A stretch of 64,000 nt of DNA. It comes from an uncultured Bacilli bacterium. GTDB lineage: Bacteria > Bacillota_I > Bacilli_A > RF39 > UBA660. Below the pieces are notes generated by a model that worked only from the letters and a program-made list of their open reading frames with translations, was not told the DNA's origin and did not search any database. A program made the position numbers and the translations under genes. Shown here piece by piece: positions 34,760 to 43,538 of this stretch (positions within the stretch are counted from its first letter, which is position 1; each line of letters opens with the position of its first letter). Location of the stretch: contig CAKOHW010000001.1 of NCBI GenBank assembly GCA_934086185.1, positions 169,688 through 233,687 on the forward strand, written 5' to 3'.

Positions 34760-35018
34760 TTAATACAAAATATTTGCAGTTATATGCACAATTGTTTTCT
34801 ATATAACTGTCTTTTTTTGATATTTTGTTATGCTCACGAGCTGATTTGTTTGTATCTTCATAAAAACCTTTTAATCTTAATTTGGAATATGCATAATCAC
34901 CAATTATATAATCAAAATTATAAAAATAATCTGTAAATAATTCTATAAATTCATCAATATTAAATGCATCTTTAACATTCTCTATTATTTCAAATTTAAA
35001 ATCCCCTACTTCAATCAT
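34749..35018 (-). CDS. yutD: YutD-like protein (DUF1027)
   Basis: An 89-residue protein matching the YutD family: an N-terminal DAFN segment, FDYIIGDYAYSKLRLKGFYED near residue 34 and a C-terminal CAYNCKYFVL with two cysteines. The function is unknown but the gene is conserved in Bacilli near sporulation genes. GAGAGG ribosome binding site; two bases after the 264-residue gene. Confidence 0.82.
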   Translation of the reverse strand: MIEVGDFKFEIIENVKDAFNIDEFIELFTDYFYNFDYIIGDYAYSKLRLKGFYEDTNKSAREHNKISKKDSYIENNCAYNCKYFVLKKI

Positions 35019-35020
35019 AA

Positions 35021-35815
35021 TTAACCTCTCATAAAATATAGTGCAAACATAATCCCTATTACTATTTCAGTTGTCATAATACATAATAGCATTAATGTAT
35101 CAACGAAACCATTACCACTGGTTATAATTATATTTTTAGGATTAAATTTTTTACTACGTTTACTTTCTTCTTTTTCTTTTTCTATTATTTTATTATTAAT
35201 ATTTTTTACTTTATCTTCACTCATTTTAGATATATCATCTTTTTTAATACCATATTTATCATATGTTTGTGAACTTAATAAATCATGTCTAATTTTTTTA
35301 AATTCTAAATTAGTATTTAGTGTTGCTTTTTTTCTATTCCAATACATTGGAACTATATTAACATCTTTAGTTATTAAATTATGTAGTGTTGCAAAATTAT
35401 TATTGATTGGATCAAAGTATTTATCAAAGAATTCTATTTCTTCATTTGTGAATTTCTTTGCTTTATTTCTAACCATAATCATATTTATTAAGCATATTTC
35501 TATTTTACTTGTAATATCTGTTTTACCTACATTTTTTTCACTATTTAACCATTTTGAATAATCATTCATTAATGATATAAATTCTTCCATTTCACTTACT
35601 TTTAGGCCATACATTATTAAATTACTTTTAAAACTATATTCATTATCTATTCTATATGGGTTTAATATATTTATATCTCCATATATTTTACATAAACATC
35701 TAATAATATATACTTCAAATATATGAGATTTGTCATAATCTTTACCTGACTTTATAAGTAAGTAATTACTTATACCACTACTTATACTATCATTAATAAA
35801 TATTTTATTGTTCAT
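35021..35815 (-). CDS. Uncharacterised protein with C-terminal membrane anchor
   Basis: A 264-residue protein: mostly helical cytoplasmic region (1-220), a strongly charged segment IIEKEKEESKRSKKF near 210, and a C-terminal hydrophobic helix (about 237-260), so a tail-anchored type. No family recognised. It lies between the YunB- and YutD-like genes with short spacing, which suggests coexpression in sporulation. GGTGGTGA ribosome binding site. Confidence 0.6.
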   Translation of the reverse strand: MNNKIFINDSISSGISNYLLIKSGKDYDKSHIFEVYIIRCLCKIYGDINILNPYRIDNEYSFKSNLIMYGLKVSEMEEFISLMNDYSKWLNSEKNVGKTDITSKIEICLINMIMVRNKAKKFTNEEIEFFDKYFDPINNNFATLHNLITKDVNIVPMYWNRKKATLNTNLEFKKIRHDLLSSQTYDKYGIKKDDISKMSEDKVKNINNKIIEKEKEESKRSKKFNPKNIIITSGNGFVDTLMLLCIMTTEIVIGIMFALYFMRG

Positions 35816-35869
35816 AAGTAATCACCACCTATATTAAAAGTATAACACTCTAGGTTCTATAAATCTATA

Positions 35870-36601
35870 TCAATTTTGGGCATTTACATCGTTATTTACT
35901 ATAGAAGAATTTGAATTTATCTTATCATAATATATTGAAGGCACTTTACCATTTATAACTTTACTAGATATTAAATATTTATATTCTATAAATTCTATTC
36001 TATTATCCATAGGCATTTCAATTAACTCTTTTATTTTTATATTTAAATATAATTTTATAAGTGAATTATTTATTCCATAGTTTTCCACATTGACATCAAT
36101 ATATGCTTCTATATTTTCTAAAAAACTTATCTTTACTGGAATTTTAGGACCTAATGATGCAAACATTGCATTTTTAAAAACTACACCGAAAGGTACAAAT
36201 ATTATTAAACCATTATCACACGTAATTATTTCTAAATTATAATAATTATTAATATTTCCCCATTCAATATTTTTTGTATTTTGTTCTAAATCTTCTAAAA
36301 AAGATTTTAGAAATATATTACTTTTATAATTATCAATATCCACACTTACAATATTATTATTTACCAAATTTATTTTTATATAATCATTAGTATTTAAATT
36401 AACATATTTTTTTATTGTTTGATTTAAATAATATTTTGTTATTTCTTCTATTTTTATCTTTGATAGAAATGTTGTACTGTTACTTAGATTCTTTATATAT
36501 AAATTCATTATAAAAATTACTATTAATGTTATTGTAATTAATATTATACTTACTTTGTTTTGTTTATTATTTATATTTTTTTGTGTTTTAAAGTATCTCA
36601 T
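35870..36601 (-). CDS. yunB: Sporulation protein YunB
   Basis: A 243-residue protein with one N-terminal membrane helix (residues 19-36) and a conserved extracytoplasmic domain. The blocks IIFVPFGVVFKNAMFASLGP near 138 and VNVENYGINNSLIKLYLNI near 173, then KVINGKVPSIYYD, match YunB, a mother-cell sporulation protein under sigma-E in Bacillus. The exact job is unknown. No obvious ribosome binding site before the ATG. It is followed by the 264-residue gene. Confidence 0.85.
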   Translation of the reverse strand: MRYFKTQKNINNKQNKVSIILITITLIVIFIMNLYIKNLSNSTTFLSKIKIEEITKYYLNQTIKKYVNLNTNDYIKINLVNNNIVSVDIDNYKSNIFLKSFLEDLEQNTKNIEWGNINNYYNLEIITCDNGLIIFVPFGVVFKNAMFASLGPKIPVKISFLENIEAYIDVNVENYGINNSLIKLYLNIKIKELIEMPMDNRIEFIEYKYLISSKVINGKVPSIYYDKINSNSSIVNNDVNAQN

Positions 36602-36614
36602 ATTTAATAATATG

Positions 36615-36643
36615 AAAAAAAGAGAACTATATTAAAATAGTCC
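36615..36643 (-). terminator. Terminator upstream of yunB
   Basis: GAACTAT/ATAGTCC arms (36624-36630 and 36637-36643, one G-T pair) overlap the stop of the 261-residue gene, followed by T7 on the minus strand. Confidence 0.7.
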
Positions 36644-37408
36644 TAAATTAAAATGATTATTTATAAATATAAATCCAAATACTAGAATTAAAATAACTAT
36701 AACTATTATTACTATCTTTATTGCAATATTATTAGATTTTAAATCCATTTCTAATTCTTTGAAATCATCATATTTTTCTTCTATAGAAAGATCTTCTTCA
36801 TCTAGGTTTTTTGTAGTTTTTTCACTTATTTTTTCTTTATCTAATTCCATGGTCTTATATACTGTTTCAGTATCATTATCAGTTAAATCACTTAATAAAT
36901 CTAATGCTGTTGTATTTCCACTTTCTTGGTTTTTCATTTCTAATGCAGTAATTGTATTTATTAAATTCATTATATTTTCTTCTGTTTCTTCTACCATTTC
37001 TTCTTCATTGTCTTTAATATTTAAATTTTTTAATATATCGTATCCAGTGTCTTGTATTTTTTTTAATCTTTCTTTTTCATAATCTACATTTTGTTTAGAA
37101 CGTGCTTTTTCTAATATTGCGTTTATATCATACTCTTTAGTATCATATTTTTTTTCAGGTTCTAGATCTATGTTGTCTGAAAAATCAAAATTTCTTTTTG
37201 GATAATTATCTCTATATTGTTTATCTAACATACTTTTTACTTTTTCAACATCTATAGAATTAATATCTTCACCTATAACTTTTGCATTTGGATTTATGTC
37301 ATATTTTTCAATACTAGAATTTTTTATTTGTTCATAAAGTTCTTTATTTTTTTCTGATCTACTTTTTAATGTTGGAGTTTCTGTGTATTTATCCATTCTT
37401 GTTTTCAT
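36632..37408 (-). CDS. Uncharacterised acidic tail-anchored protein
   Basis: A 258-residue, strongly charged protein. Residues 1-225 are soluble and rich in Glu, Lys and Asp, with a probable coiled-coil near 115-175. A single membrane helix near 232-252 ends in FINNHFNLGLF. The start is the ATG at 37408 with an AGGTGAT site; an in-frame GTG at 37417 lies within that site. It may be a membrane scaffold, but no family is recognised. Confidence 0.6.
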   Translation of the reverse strand: MKTRMDKYTETPTLKSRSEKNKELYEQIKNSSIEKYDINPNAKVIGEDINSIDVEKVKSMLDKQYRDNYPKRNFDFSDNIDLEPEKKYDTKEYDINAILEKARSKQNVDYEKERLKKIQDTGYDILKNLNIKDNEEEMVEETEENIMNLINTITALEMKNQESGNTTALDLLSDLTDNDTETVYKTMELDKEKISEKTTKNLDEEDLSIEEKYDDFKELEMDLKSNNIAIKIVIIVIVILILVFGFIFINNHFNLGLF

Positions 37409-37480
37409 ATTGATCACCTATCGTATTAATTTTAACATATAATTTGTCATTATTCTACATTTTTTTATTTTTGATTTTAT

Positions 37481-37509
37481 TTGATAATACTGTTAATTAA
37501 TAGTATAAT
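37481..37509 (+). promoter_or_regulatory. Sigma-A-type promoter of the ferredoxin gene
   Basis: TTGATA (37481-37486), a 17-bp spacer and TATAAT (37504-37509), 22 bp before the ferredoxin ATG. Confidence 0.8.
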
Positions 37510-37531
37510 TATTTTAGAAATGAGGAATAGC

Positions 37532-37798
37532 ATGAAAAAAATTGAATTTTTAGAAGATAGATGTTTTGGTTGTGGAGCTTGTTGTAATGTTGCTCCAGAT
37601 AACTTTACTTTCGGAGATGACGGAAGAACTGTTATGATAAGTGATGAAGTTACTGATGAAGCAATCGAAGCAAGTGAGATGTGTCCAGCAAGTGCAATTA
37701 TTATAAATGATAATTGTGATTGTGATGATTGTGCTAATTGTGGATGCAGTGATGATTGTAACTGCGATGACAACTGTGATTGTGGATGTCAAAAATAG
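37532..37798 (+). CDS. Single-cluster ferredoxin with a Cys/Asp-rich tail
   Basis: An 88-residue protein. Residues 9-16 (CFGCGACC) and MCPASAI near 49 form the ligands of one 4Fe-4S cluster, as in Bacillus-type ferredoxins. The last about 30 residues hold ten more cysteines in Cys-X-Cys and Asp-Asp-Cys patterns, like a metallothionein, and these are not part of ordinary ferredoxins. The ATG at 37532 has a GAGGAA site and a clear promoter. The tail may bind metal or store iron-sulfur or zinc. Confidence 0.85.
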   Translation: MKKIEFLEDRCFGCGACCNVAPDNFTFGDDGRTVMISDEVTDEAIEASEMCPASAIIINDNCDCDDCANCGCSDDCNCDDNCDCGCQK

Positions 37799-37820
37799 TC
37801 TAGTTTATCTAGATTTTTTT
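37799..37820 (+). terminator. Terminator after the ferredoxin gene
   Basis: TCTAG/CTAGA arms (37799-37803 and 37809-37813) followed by T7, starting directly at the stop codon. Confidence 0.7.
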
Positions 37821-37826
37821 ATTGTT

Positions 37827-37854
37827 AAAAAAATAGATAACTTTTAATATTATC
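37827..37854 (-). terminator. Terminator of trmL, overlapping its stop codon
   Basis: GATAAC/ATTATC arms (37836-37841 and 37849-37854, one G-T pair) followed by T7 on the minus strand. Confidence 0.6.
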
Positions 37855-38362
37855 CATTTTCTATTATAAAATCTTCACTTTTATGTGGTTCTGTAAATAG
37901 TAAATCTCTATAATTTTGTTGACGTAATGCTTCGTATACCATAATAGCAACTGTATTAGATAAATTTAATGCTCTTACTTTATCTGTCATAGGCATTCTC
38001 ATACAATTATCAATATATGGTTTTAATATTTTTGGTGGAATTCCAGTTGATTCTTTACCAAATATAAAATAAATATTCTCATCTTTATTACTATAATCAA
38101 AACTTGTATGTGGTTTTTTACCATATCTTGTTAGAAAATAATAGGTTCCTTTATTTTTTTCAAAAAATTCATCTATATTTTCATATACTTTATAATCACA
38201 ATATTCTATATAATTTACACCACTACGTTTAATATATTTTTCATCTAAACTAAATCCTAATGGTTTAATTAAATGTAATTTAGTATTAGTTGCTACACAA
38301 GTTCTCATAATATTTCCTGTATTACCAGGAATCTCAGGTTCAAAAAGTACTACATTAAGCAT
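37850..38362 (-). CDS. trmL: tRNA 2'-O-methyltransferase TrmL (YibK/CspR)
   Basis: A 170-residue SPOUT methyltransferase for the wobble base of tRNA-Leu. It has PEIPGNTGNIMRTC at residue 9, IKPLGF, YFIFGKESTGIPP near 98, and the knot motif RMPMTDKVRALNLSNTVAI near 121. The family length is matched. Its start overlaps the stop of the thioredoxin-like gene by one base (TAATG), so it is translationally coupled. Confidence 0.95.
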   Translation of the reverse strand: MLNVVLFEPEIPGNTGNIMRTCVATNTKLHLIKPLGFSLDEKYIKRSGVNYIEYCDYKVYENIDEFFEKNKGTYYFLTRYGKKPHTSFDYSNKDENIYFIFGKESTGIPPKILKPYIDNCMRMPMTDKVRALNLSNTVAIMVYEALRQQNYRDLLFTEPHKSEDFIIENG

Positions 38363-38856
38363 TAATTTACCTCATATTCGTCTAACATTTTTTCAAAATC
38401 ACTCGATTTTAATAATGATTCTTTACTATCGATTGATTTTATAAATTCACCATTTTTTATATAAATAATTGCAGGTATAGTTTCTATATCACTTTTTAAA
38501 ATTTTATTTAATTCTTCTACATTACTTTCATCAGTGTAATCTAATAATATAAAGTTATCTCTTAAGTCATGTTTTTTAATAATTTTTTTCAAATCCTTTT
38601 CTAAATTAAATACATTTTCATCGTTTGTTTTTGTTACAAATATAAATAACTCACTACTTGGTTCAGATAATATATTTGATAATTCTTCTGTTTTAACAAC
38701 TGTCAAATAATTTGCCAAATAACTTGTTTCTAATTTTTCAGTTTGATAATTTTTATTAATGTTAAATATTAAAAATGTTAATGATACAACTACAATAATC
38801 ATAATTAATAAATATATGTAATTTTTTATAGGTACTACTCTTTCATTCTTTTTCAT
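38362..38856 (-). CDS. Membrane-anchored thioredoxin-fold-like protein without CxxC
   Basis: A 164-residue protein with an N-terminal helix (residues 12-32) and a domain with the thioredoxin beta/alpha pattern: LFIFVTK, then DNFILLDYTDE and ETIPAIIYIKNG (a cis-Pro-like IP before AII). No CxxC motif is present, so it cannot act as a redox catalyst. A similar protein is at 55860-56366. Function unknown; cotranscribed with trmL. Confidence 0.6.
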   Translation of the reverse strand: MKKNERVVPIKNYIYLLIMIIVVVSLTFLIFNINKNYQTEKLETSYLANYLTVVKTEELSNILSEPSSELFIFVTKTNDENVFNLEKDLKKIIKKHDLRDNFILLDYTDESNVEELNKILKSDIETIPAIIYIKNGEFIKSIDSKESLLKSSDFEKMLDEYEVN

Positions 38857-38973
38857 ACTAACACCCTTTCAATAATTATATTTTATCACATAAAAAATAA
38901 GAAGTAAATTAATAAAAAGAAACTAAAAATCTTATGTTTTTCTCTTTTTCAATTATAATAGTTTATAAAAATG

Positions 38974-38998
38974 AAAAATCAAGGTTTAGTATCCTTGA
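38974..38998 (-). terminator. Terminator of the cotJ cluster with the stop codon in its loop
   Basis: TCAAGG/CCTTGA arms (38979-38984 and 38993-38998) flank the cotJC stop codon; T5 follows on the minus strand. Confidence 0.75.
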
Positions 38999-39543
38999 CT
39001 TACATACTTCTCATATAATTCTTTAAATCTATTAAAATGTACTACTTCTCTTTGTCTTAAGAATAAAAGTGGTTCTATTACGTCTTCATCTGTTGCTAAA
39101 TCAATTAAGTGTTCATAGGTAGTTCTAGCTTTTTGTTCTGCTGCCATATCTTCTACTAAATTTGCAATTGGATCTCCTACACTTGCAAAGTATGATGCTG
39201 TAAATGGTACTCCATTAGAATCACTTGGATATATTCCATAACCGTGTTCTGTATACATAGAACCAAGTCCTGCTTCTTCTAATTCTTTTACAGATGCACC
39301 ACTCATTAATTGACTAACCATAGTACAAATCATTTCATTGTGTCCAAATTCTTCAGTTGCAATGTCATTTAAAAGTGCTTTTCCTTCTTCTGTAGGCATA
39401 CTGAATTTTTGACTAAAATATCTTAATGCTGCTCCTAATTCTCCATTAGAACCGCCAAATTGTGTGATTATGTATTTTGCCATTTTTAAATCTTTTTTCT
39501 TTATATCTATAGGATAAGGTAATTTTTTATCGTACTTATACAT
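38986..39543 (-). CDS. cotJC: Spore coat protein CotJC (manganese catalase family)
   Basis: A 185-residue CotJC with the ferritin-like manganese-catalase fold: TQFGGSNGELGAALRYFSQ near residue 27 and ATEEFGHNEMICTMV near 64, ending in REVVHFNRFKELYE (metal-ligand Glu/His). The start at 39543 has GGAGGAT at the correct distance; the longer ORF upstream is inside the previous gene. It overlaps the CotJAB-like gene by 8 bp. In Bacillus this protein is laid down in the spore coat under sigma-E. Confidence 0.93.
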   Translation of the reverse strand: MYKYDKKLPYPIDIKKKDLKMAKYIITQFGGSNGELGAALRYFSQKFSMPTEEGKALLNDIATEEFGHNEMICTMVSQLMSGASVKELEEAGLGSMYTEHGYGIYPSDSNGVPFTASYFASVGDPIANLVEDMAAEQKARTTYEHLIDLATDEDVIEPLLFLRQREVVHFNRFKELYEKYVSQGY

Positions 39544-39994
39544 AATATCCTCCATCCCATGGCCATGGATTACTAGTCCATGTATATTTATTTTTATTAT
39601 CATGACATAATTCTAATACTTGATAATTGTCATAATATTTTTTCTTAATTTTATCTAATTCCATTGAAACATTTTTAAATATTTCATATACTCTTGTATC
39701 ATTAGGATGTACATCTAGATATAAATTTAAATCATTTAATATAAAGTCTAATTCTTGTAATTTTACTAATAATTTTTGTTGTTCACTATATGCATTAATT
39801 TTTTTGGGTTTATAATTTTTATATGGTTTATATGAATCAGAAAAAATATTTCCTAGAAAAAAACCAGTTTCTAAATTTATATCATCTCTTTTATTATATA
39901 ATTTTTCATATTTATTTTTTGGGGAATTTAAATTAAAATAATCTAAATCTATATCTAAATCATATACATTATTGTCTTTAAAATCAAACAACAT
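39536..39994 (-). CDS. CotJA-CotJB fusion-like spore coat protein
   Basis: A 152-residue protein. The last about 85 residues match CotJB: KLLVKLQELDFILNDLNLYLD, HPND and a C-terminus with SNPWPWDGGYYV. The part before it (about residues 28-65, NLETGFFLGNIF and SDSYKPY) looks like the short CotJA protein. In most spore formers the two are separate genes. It has a GGAGGT site and overlaps cotJC. A minus-strand CATAATAT at about 40013-40020 could be a sigma-E -10, but this is weak. Confidence 0.75.
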   Translation of the reverse strand: MLFDFKDNNVYDLDIDLDYFNLNSPKNKYEKLYNKRDDINLETGFFLGNIFSDSYKPYKNYKPKKINAYSEQQKLLVKLQELDFILNDLNLYLDVHPNDTRVYEIFKNVSMELDKIKKKYYDNYQVLELCHDNKNKYTWTSNPWPWDGGYYV

Positions 39995-40042
39995 AATTTT
40001 ACCTCCAATTTATATTATGAGAGTACTAAATTATGATATGGG

Positions 40043-40531
40043 TTATTTTACTATTAAAGATATAATTAAATTTATAATAAAAAATATAGACATTAATATA
40101 GTTAATAATTTTGGTATATATGGTTCTAGCTTATTAAATATAGGTTGTATTAAATATAAAATTAGTAATGATAATACTCCCCATACTAATGATATTTCTA
40201 AACTTATGTATGGACCTATATTATATTTTAAGAAATTATAATTCCAAAATACTTTATGTAGTATTTTTTCTATTAGAATACCACCTATTAGTTCTAAAAG
40301 TGTTAGTGCTAATGTAAATAATATAAATTCTGTTATTATTCTTAAGGGTTTATTTTTTATTTTTAGTTTATTGTGTATAAATAAAATTACTAATATTCCT
40401 ATTCCATACACTGGAGTAAATATAGTACCCATAAATCCACTAACATATGTTTTATGCATTAAGTGCATTATTGTTTTTTCAAATATGTTACCTAAGATTG
40501 AATAGAAGAAAAATAAGTTTAAGTAATACAT
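40043..40531 (-). CDS. Putative ABC-transporter-type membrane protein (CmpB/PF06541 family)
   Basis: A 162-residue protein with four to five membrane helices. It has GNIFEKTIMHL, GFMGTIFTPVYGIG near 32, LELIGGILIEKIL near 80, and ISLEISLVWGVLSLL near 108, the conserved pattern of the putative type IV ABC transporter (DUF1113) family. No ATPase is adjacent. Function unproven. AAAGGTGA site; divergent from the UPF0316 gene. Confidence 0.75.
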   Translation of the reverse strand: MYYLNLFFFYSILGNIFEKTIMHLMHKTYVSGFMGTIFTPVYGIGILVILFIHNKLKIKNKPLRIITEFILFTLALTLLELIGGILIEKILHKVFWNYNFLKYNIGPYISLEISLVWGVLSLLILYLIQPIFNKLEPYIPKLLTILMSIFFIINLIISLIVK

Positions 40532-40591
40532 GTTATCACCTTTAATAGTATAAGTAATTATATTATCTTCATACTATATAATGGTGGTAAT

Positions 40592-41080
40592 ATGAATCTT
40601 TTTTTTACATGTATAAAAATATTTTTTGCTAGAATATTAGATGTATCTTTAAATACTGTTAGAACTACTTTTGTAATAAGAGGTAAAACTTTGATAGTTG
40701 CTTTAATTGCTTTTTTCGAGATTACTATATGGTTTTTGGTTGCAAGGACTGCATTAAATACTGAATTAAATATATTCATAGTATTAAGTTATTCTGGAGG
40801 TTATACTACTGGTACAATTATTGGTACGATTATTAGTAAATATTTAGTTAAAACTAATATTGAAGTATTAGTAATATCTAATAAAATTAGAAGTGTAAAA
40901 GTTATTAAAGATAATGGTTTTGGTGTTACTATATTAAGTAAAAATAGTGATAAAATTGTAATGTTTATACAAACAACTAAAAAAAGACAAAAAGAATTAA
41001 CTAAATTAATAGAAAGTTTAGATGATAAAGCTTTTATTTCAATAAAAGAAACACGTGCAATAATAAATGGTTATATATAA
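40592..41080 (+). CDS. UPF0316/DUF2179 membrane protein
   Basis: A 162-residue protein with ARILDVSLNTVRTTFVIRG at residue 13, three membrane helices and AFFEITIWFLVARTAL near 40; a C-terminal DUF2179 domain follows (about 90-160). This matches the UPF0316 (YebE) family, of unknown function. GGTGGT ribosome binding site. It ends in the hairpin at 41081-41107. Confidence 0.82.
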   Translation: MNLFFTCIKIFFARILDVSLNTVRTTFVIRGKTLIVALIAFFEITIWFLVARTALNTELNIFIVLSYSGGYTTGTIIGTIISKYLVKTNIEVLVISNKIRSVKVIKDNGFGVTILSKNSDKIVMFIQTTKKRQKELTKLIESLDDKAFISIKETRAIINGYI

Positions 41081-41107
41081 AAACCCAGTTTATAAGAAAC
41101 TAGGTTT
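41081..41107. terminator. Convergent terminator hairpin
   Basis: AAACC-c-AGTTT pairs with AAACT-a-GGTTT (41081-41091 and 41097-41107). It can serve both the UPF0316 gene and the minus-strand giant gene; the T-runs are short. Confidence 0.6.
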
Positions 41108-41123
41108 ATATTATTATTGAACT

Positions 41124-43538
41124 TTAATAACCATAATATGCAGATAGTATTTTATAATCTGTAATAATTTCGTATGGATTTCCTTTTGTTCCAGCATTCT
41201 TGTTATAAGTATAATTACTTCCATTTATATTAATTACTGGTCTTACTGCAAATGAACTATCTCCAACATATAATTGAGCGTATGATGCAGTTGCTGCGTC
41301 AATTTTTTCAATTCTAAATGCATTTATATTTTCAGTATTTTGATTATATTCTCCTATTGTAGATGCAAACATAGAATTATTATTTGCTGGGGTCATTGTC
41401 CAATAAGGTTTATAATATGCTAAATAATATTTATTATTTATTTTTTCTTTACTTGCTCCTGCAAATACCATTTCATCTGCTGTAATCATACCTATATTAT
41501 TTCTATAACTTCCTCCAAATTCAAATGGCCCTGTACAATCAAATGTTGGTGTAATACCTTTATATGAAGTTAATCTATTTGCGGCACCATTTATTGTAAA
41601 AGTATTACTATAAGTATTTCTGTAACCACTTGTATCATTACAAAATGTTGAGTATGATATATATCCTCCATAATATGATAACTTCTCATTGTACCAACTA
41701 TCTAATAATTTTTTTGGATTGCTAGGATTATTATTTGAATTTACGTAGTTATAAACCGGTTCTATAAATAATTGCCCCTTTAATTTGCTTTCAGAATATA
41801 ATTCACTTATTTTAAACATTTTTCTGGCAGTAGTATTTTTTGGTAAATTCCAATTATAATCTCCTTTTAAAATATATTTTCCTTTTAAAGTATTTTTATA
41901 CTGTCTGTATGTATTATAATCATATTCCATTTTTTGTGGATTAACTAATTTATATAAACCATTTACAATTTCATATTTATCTGAATAATAGTATGTATAT
42001 TTTCTTGTTTTAGAATCTTGTGATACTGTAGTTTCAGACTCTGCTACTTCATATTTTACACTATTATATTGATTTCTAGTATAATGACTTGATAATTTTG
42101 TTATTTCAGTTGATTTATCATATCTAGATTCTTTAAATAAAGTATATTTATTCCGCATTTCATCTGAACCATTTGTTAAATAGTTACATGTAACATTGCC
42201 AGATAATTGATACTGATTATTTCTCATATCAAATGTATAAGTATCTGAATAACAGTATTTTATTGATGGGTCGATATTTACCATGATATTTCTATCACCC
42301 CATCTAGATGTATATTGACTAGTTAAAGGTTGATAATTAATATTACCGTAAGCATATCCTGTATAATACATATATTTTGAACTATCATTCCATTTAACAC
42401 TTCCTATGTCACCATCTAATATCATTCTAATTGATCCGTCTTCATTAATTCGTATAATTCTCCATATATATCCTCCAAATTTTACATAGTTATTTTCTAC
42501 TACACCTCTATAAAAATATGTTGTTCCAGCGCTAGTATTATAACTATATAAACCTGAATCATCACTATCTTCTATTCTACTTATATAAGTTACATCATAT
42601 TTTCCATTTTCATCAGGGCCAGAATTAATTTTATAAATATACGAGTAGCTTCCCGAACCTGAGTAAGTAGATAAATATGTATATTTTCCTATTGGTGAAG
42701 TACTACTTATTCTAAAATTTTTTGGAGAATTCAAAGTAAATAATCCTTTATTCTTATCAAATGAATACGAATCAGCAAAATAATAATAAGATCTTGTATT
42801 TAGAGTTAATTTTTTTGTATCTTGTGTTTCTTTATAACTTACTGTTTGAGGTGATATTAATGAGTAATTTATGTATGATGTATCATATTTTATATTAGAA
42901 TTACTTTTTATTTTATCTGAAATCTGAATAAGATCTAAATCTTGATCTAATGATAAAGTACTTTTTAAATTTATAGTTCTTTTAATAGTTTCGGTACTAT
43001 TTAATTCACTTGTTTTTAAATTATCAATAATATCTACATGCTCATATAAATTATTATAATTTTCTACTATAATTTCATAATCATAATTATATTTGTATGT
43101 ATGGTTAATTGTATTAGACCATGGATAAATATCATATTCATTACTTAATTTTATATCTCCGTTTTTATCTTTTTCATATATCATTACATATAAATAACCA
43201 TAATTTAAATTTTTAAATTCTATTTCTACTTCTTTAGAACCATTAATTGATTGTTCATCATCTGTTTTTTCCACAACACATAAATAATTTTCATTTAAAT
43301 CTATCTTATCTGGCAATTTTATTTTATAATCTTTCTTTTCACAGGCAGCTCCTGTTAATTTATAATATTTTTTATTACTTAAAAACTTTATACTATTTTT
43401 TTCTTGTGTTACTTCAAAGTTGCCGTTTTCAACTAATTTGTTCACATAAGCATAACTATTTTTTTGTTCATTTTTACTTATAATTAGAATAGTTAGTACT
43501 AGTAGTAAAATACTAAATGTTTTAAATGTTTTTTTCAT
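41124..43538 (-). CDS. Giant secreted surface protein, Sec type, paralogue of the prepilin-like protein
   Basis: An 804-residue protein with a Sec signal peptide (first about 30 residues) and no anchor. It shares several blocks with the protein at 43538-46312: VENNYVKFGGYIWRIIRI near 350, IKYCYSDTYTFD near 430, STFCNDT near 634 and MITADEMVFAGAS near 688, then a C-terminal SFAVRPVINING. Degenerate copies of the about 60-residue Tyr/Cys repeat appear near 250-306, 425-486 and 515-583. I start it at the ATG at 43538, one base overlapping the previous stop (TAATG). Likely surface-exposed; function unknown. Confidence 0.75.
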   Translation of the reverse strand: MKKTFKTFSILLLVLTILIISKNEQKNSYAYVNKLVENGNFEVTQEKNSIKFLSNKKYYKLTGAACEKKDYKIKLPDKIDLNENYLCVVEKTDDEQSINGSKEVEIEFKNLNYGYLYVMIYEKDKNGDIKLSNEYDIYPWSNTINHTYKYNYDYEIIVENYNNLYEHVDIIDNLKTSELNSTETIKRTINLKSTLSLDQDLDLIQISDKIKSNSNIKYDTSYINYSLISPQTVSYKETQDTKKLTLNTRSYYYFADSYSFDKNKGLFTLNSPKNFRISSTSPIGKYTYLSTYSGSGSYSYIYKINSGPDENGKYDVTYISRIEDSDDSGLYSYNTSAGTTYFYRGVVENNYVKFGGYIWRIIRINEDGSIRMILDGDIGSVKWNDSSKYMYYTGYAYGNINYQPLTSQYTSRWGDRNIMVNIDPSIKYCYSDTYTFDMRNNQYQLSGNVTCNYLTNGSDEMRNKYTLFKESRYDKSTEITKLSSHYTRNQYNSVKYEVAESETTVSQDSKTRKYTYYYSDKYEIVNGLYKLVNPQKMEYDYNTYRQYKNTLKGKYILKGDYNWNLPKNTTARKMFKISELYSESKLKGQLFIEPVYNYVNSNNNPSNPKKLLDSWYNEKLSYYGGYISYSTFCNDTSGYRNTYSNTFTINGAANRLTSYKGITPTFDCTGPFEFGGSYRNNIGMITADEMVFAGASKEKINNKYYLAYYKPYWTMTPANNNSMFASTIGEYNQNTENINAFRIEKIDAATASYAQLYVGDSSFAVRPVININGSNYTYNKNAGTKGNPYEIITDYKILSAYYGY

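Noticed and set aside
37477..37792. Two minus-strand open frames of 98 and 80 residues.
   Set aside because: They are antisense to the ferredoxin gene, arise from its Cys/Asp codon bias and have no ribosome binding site.
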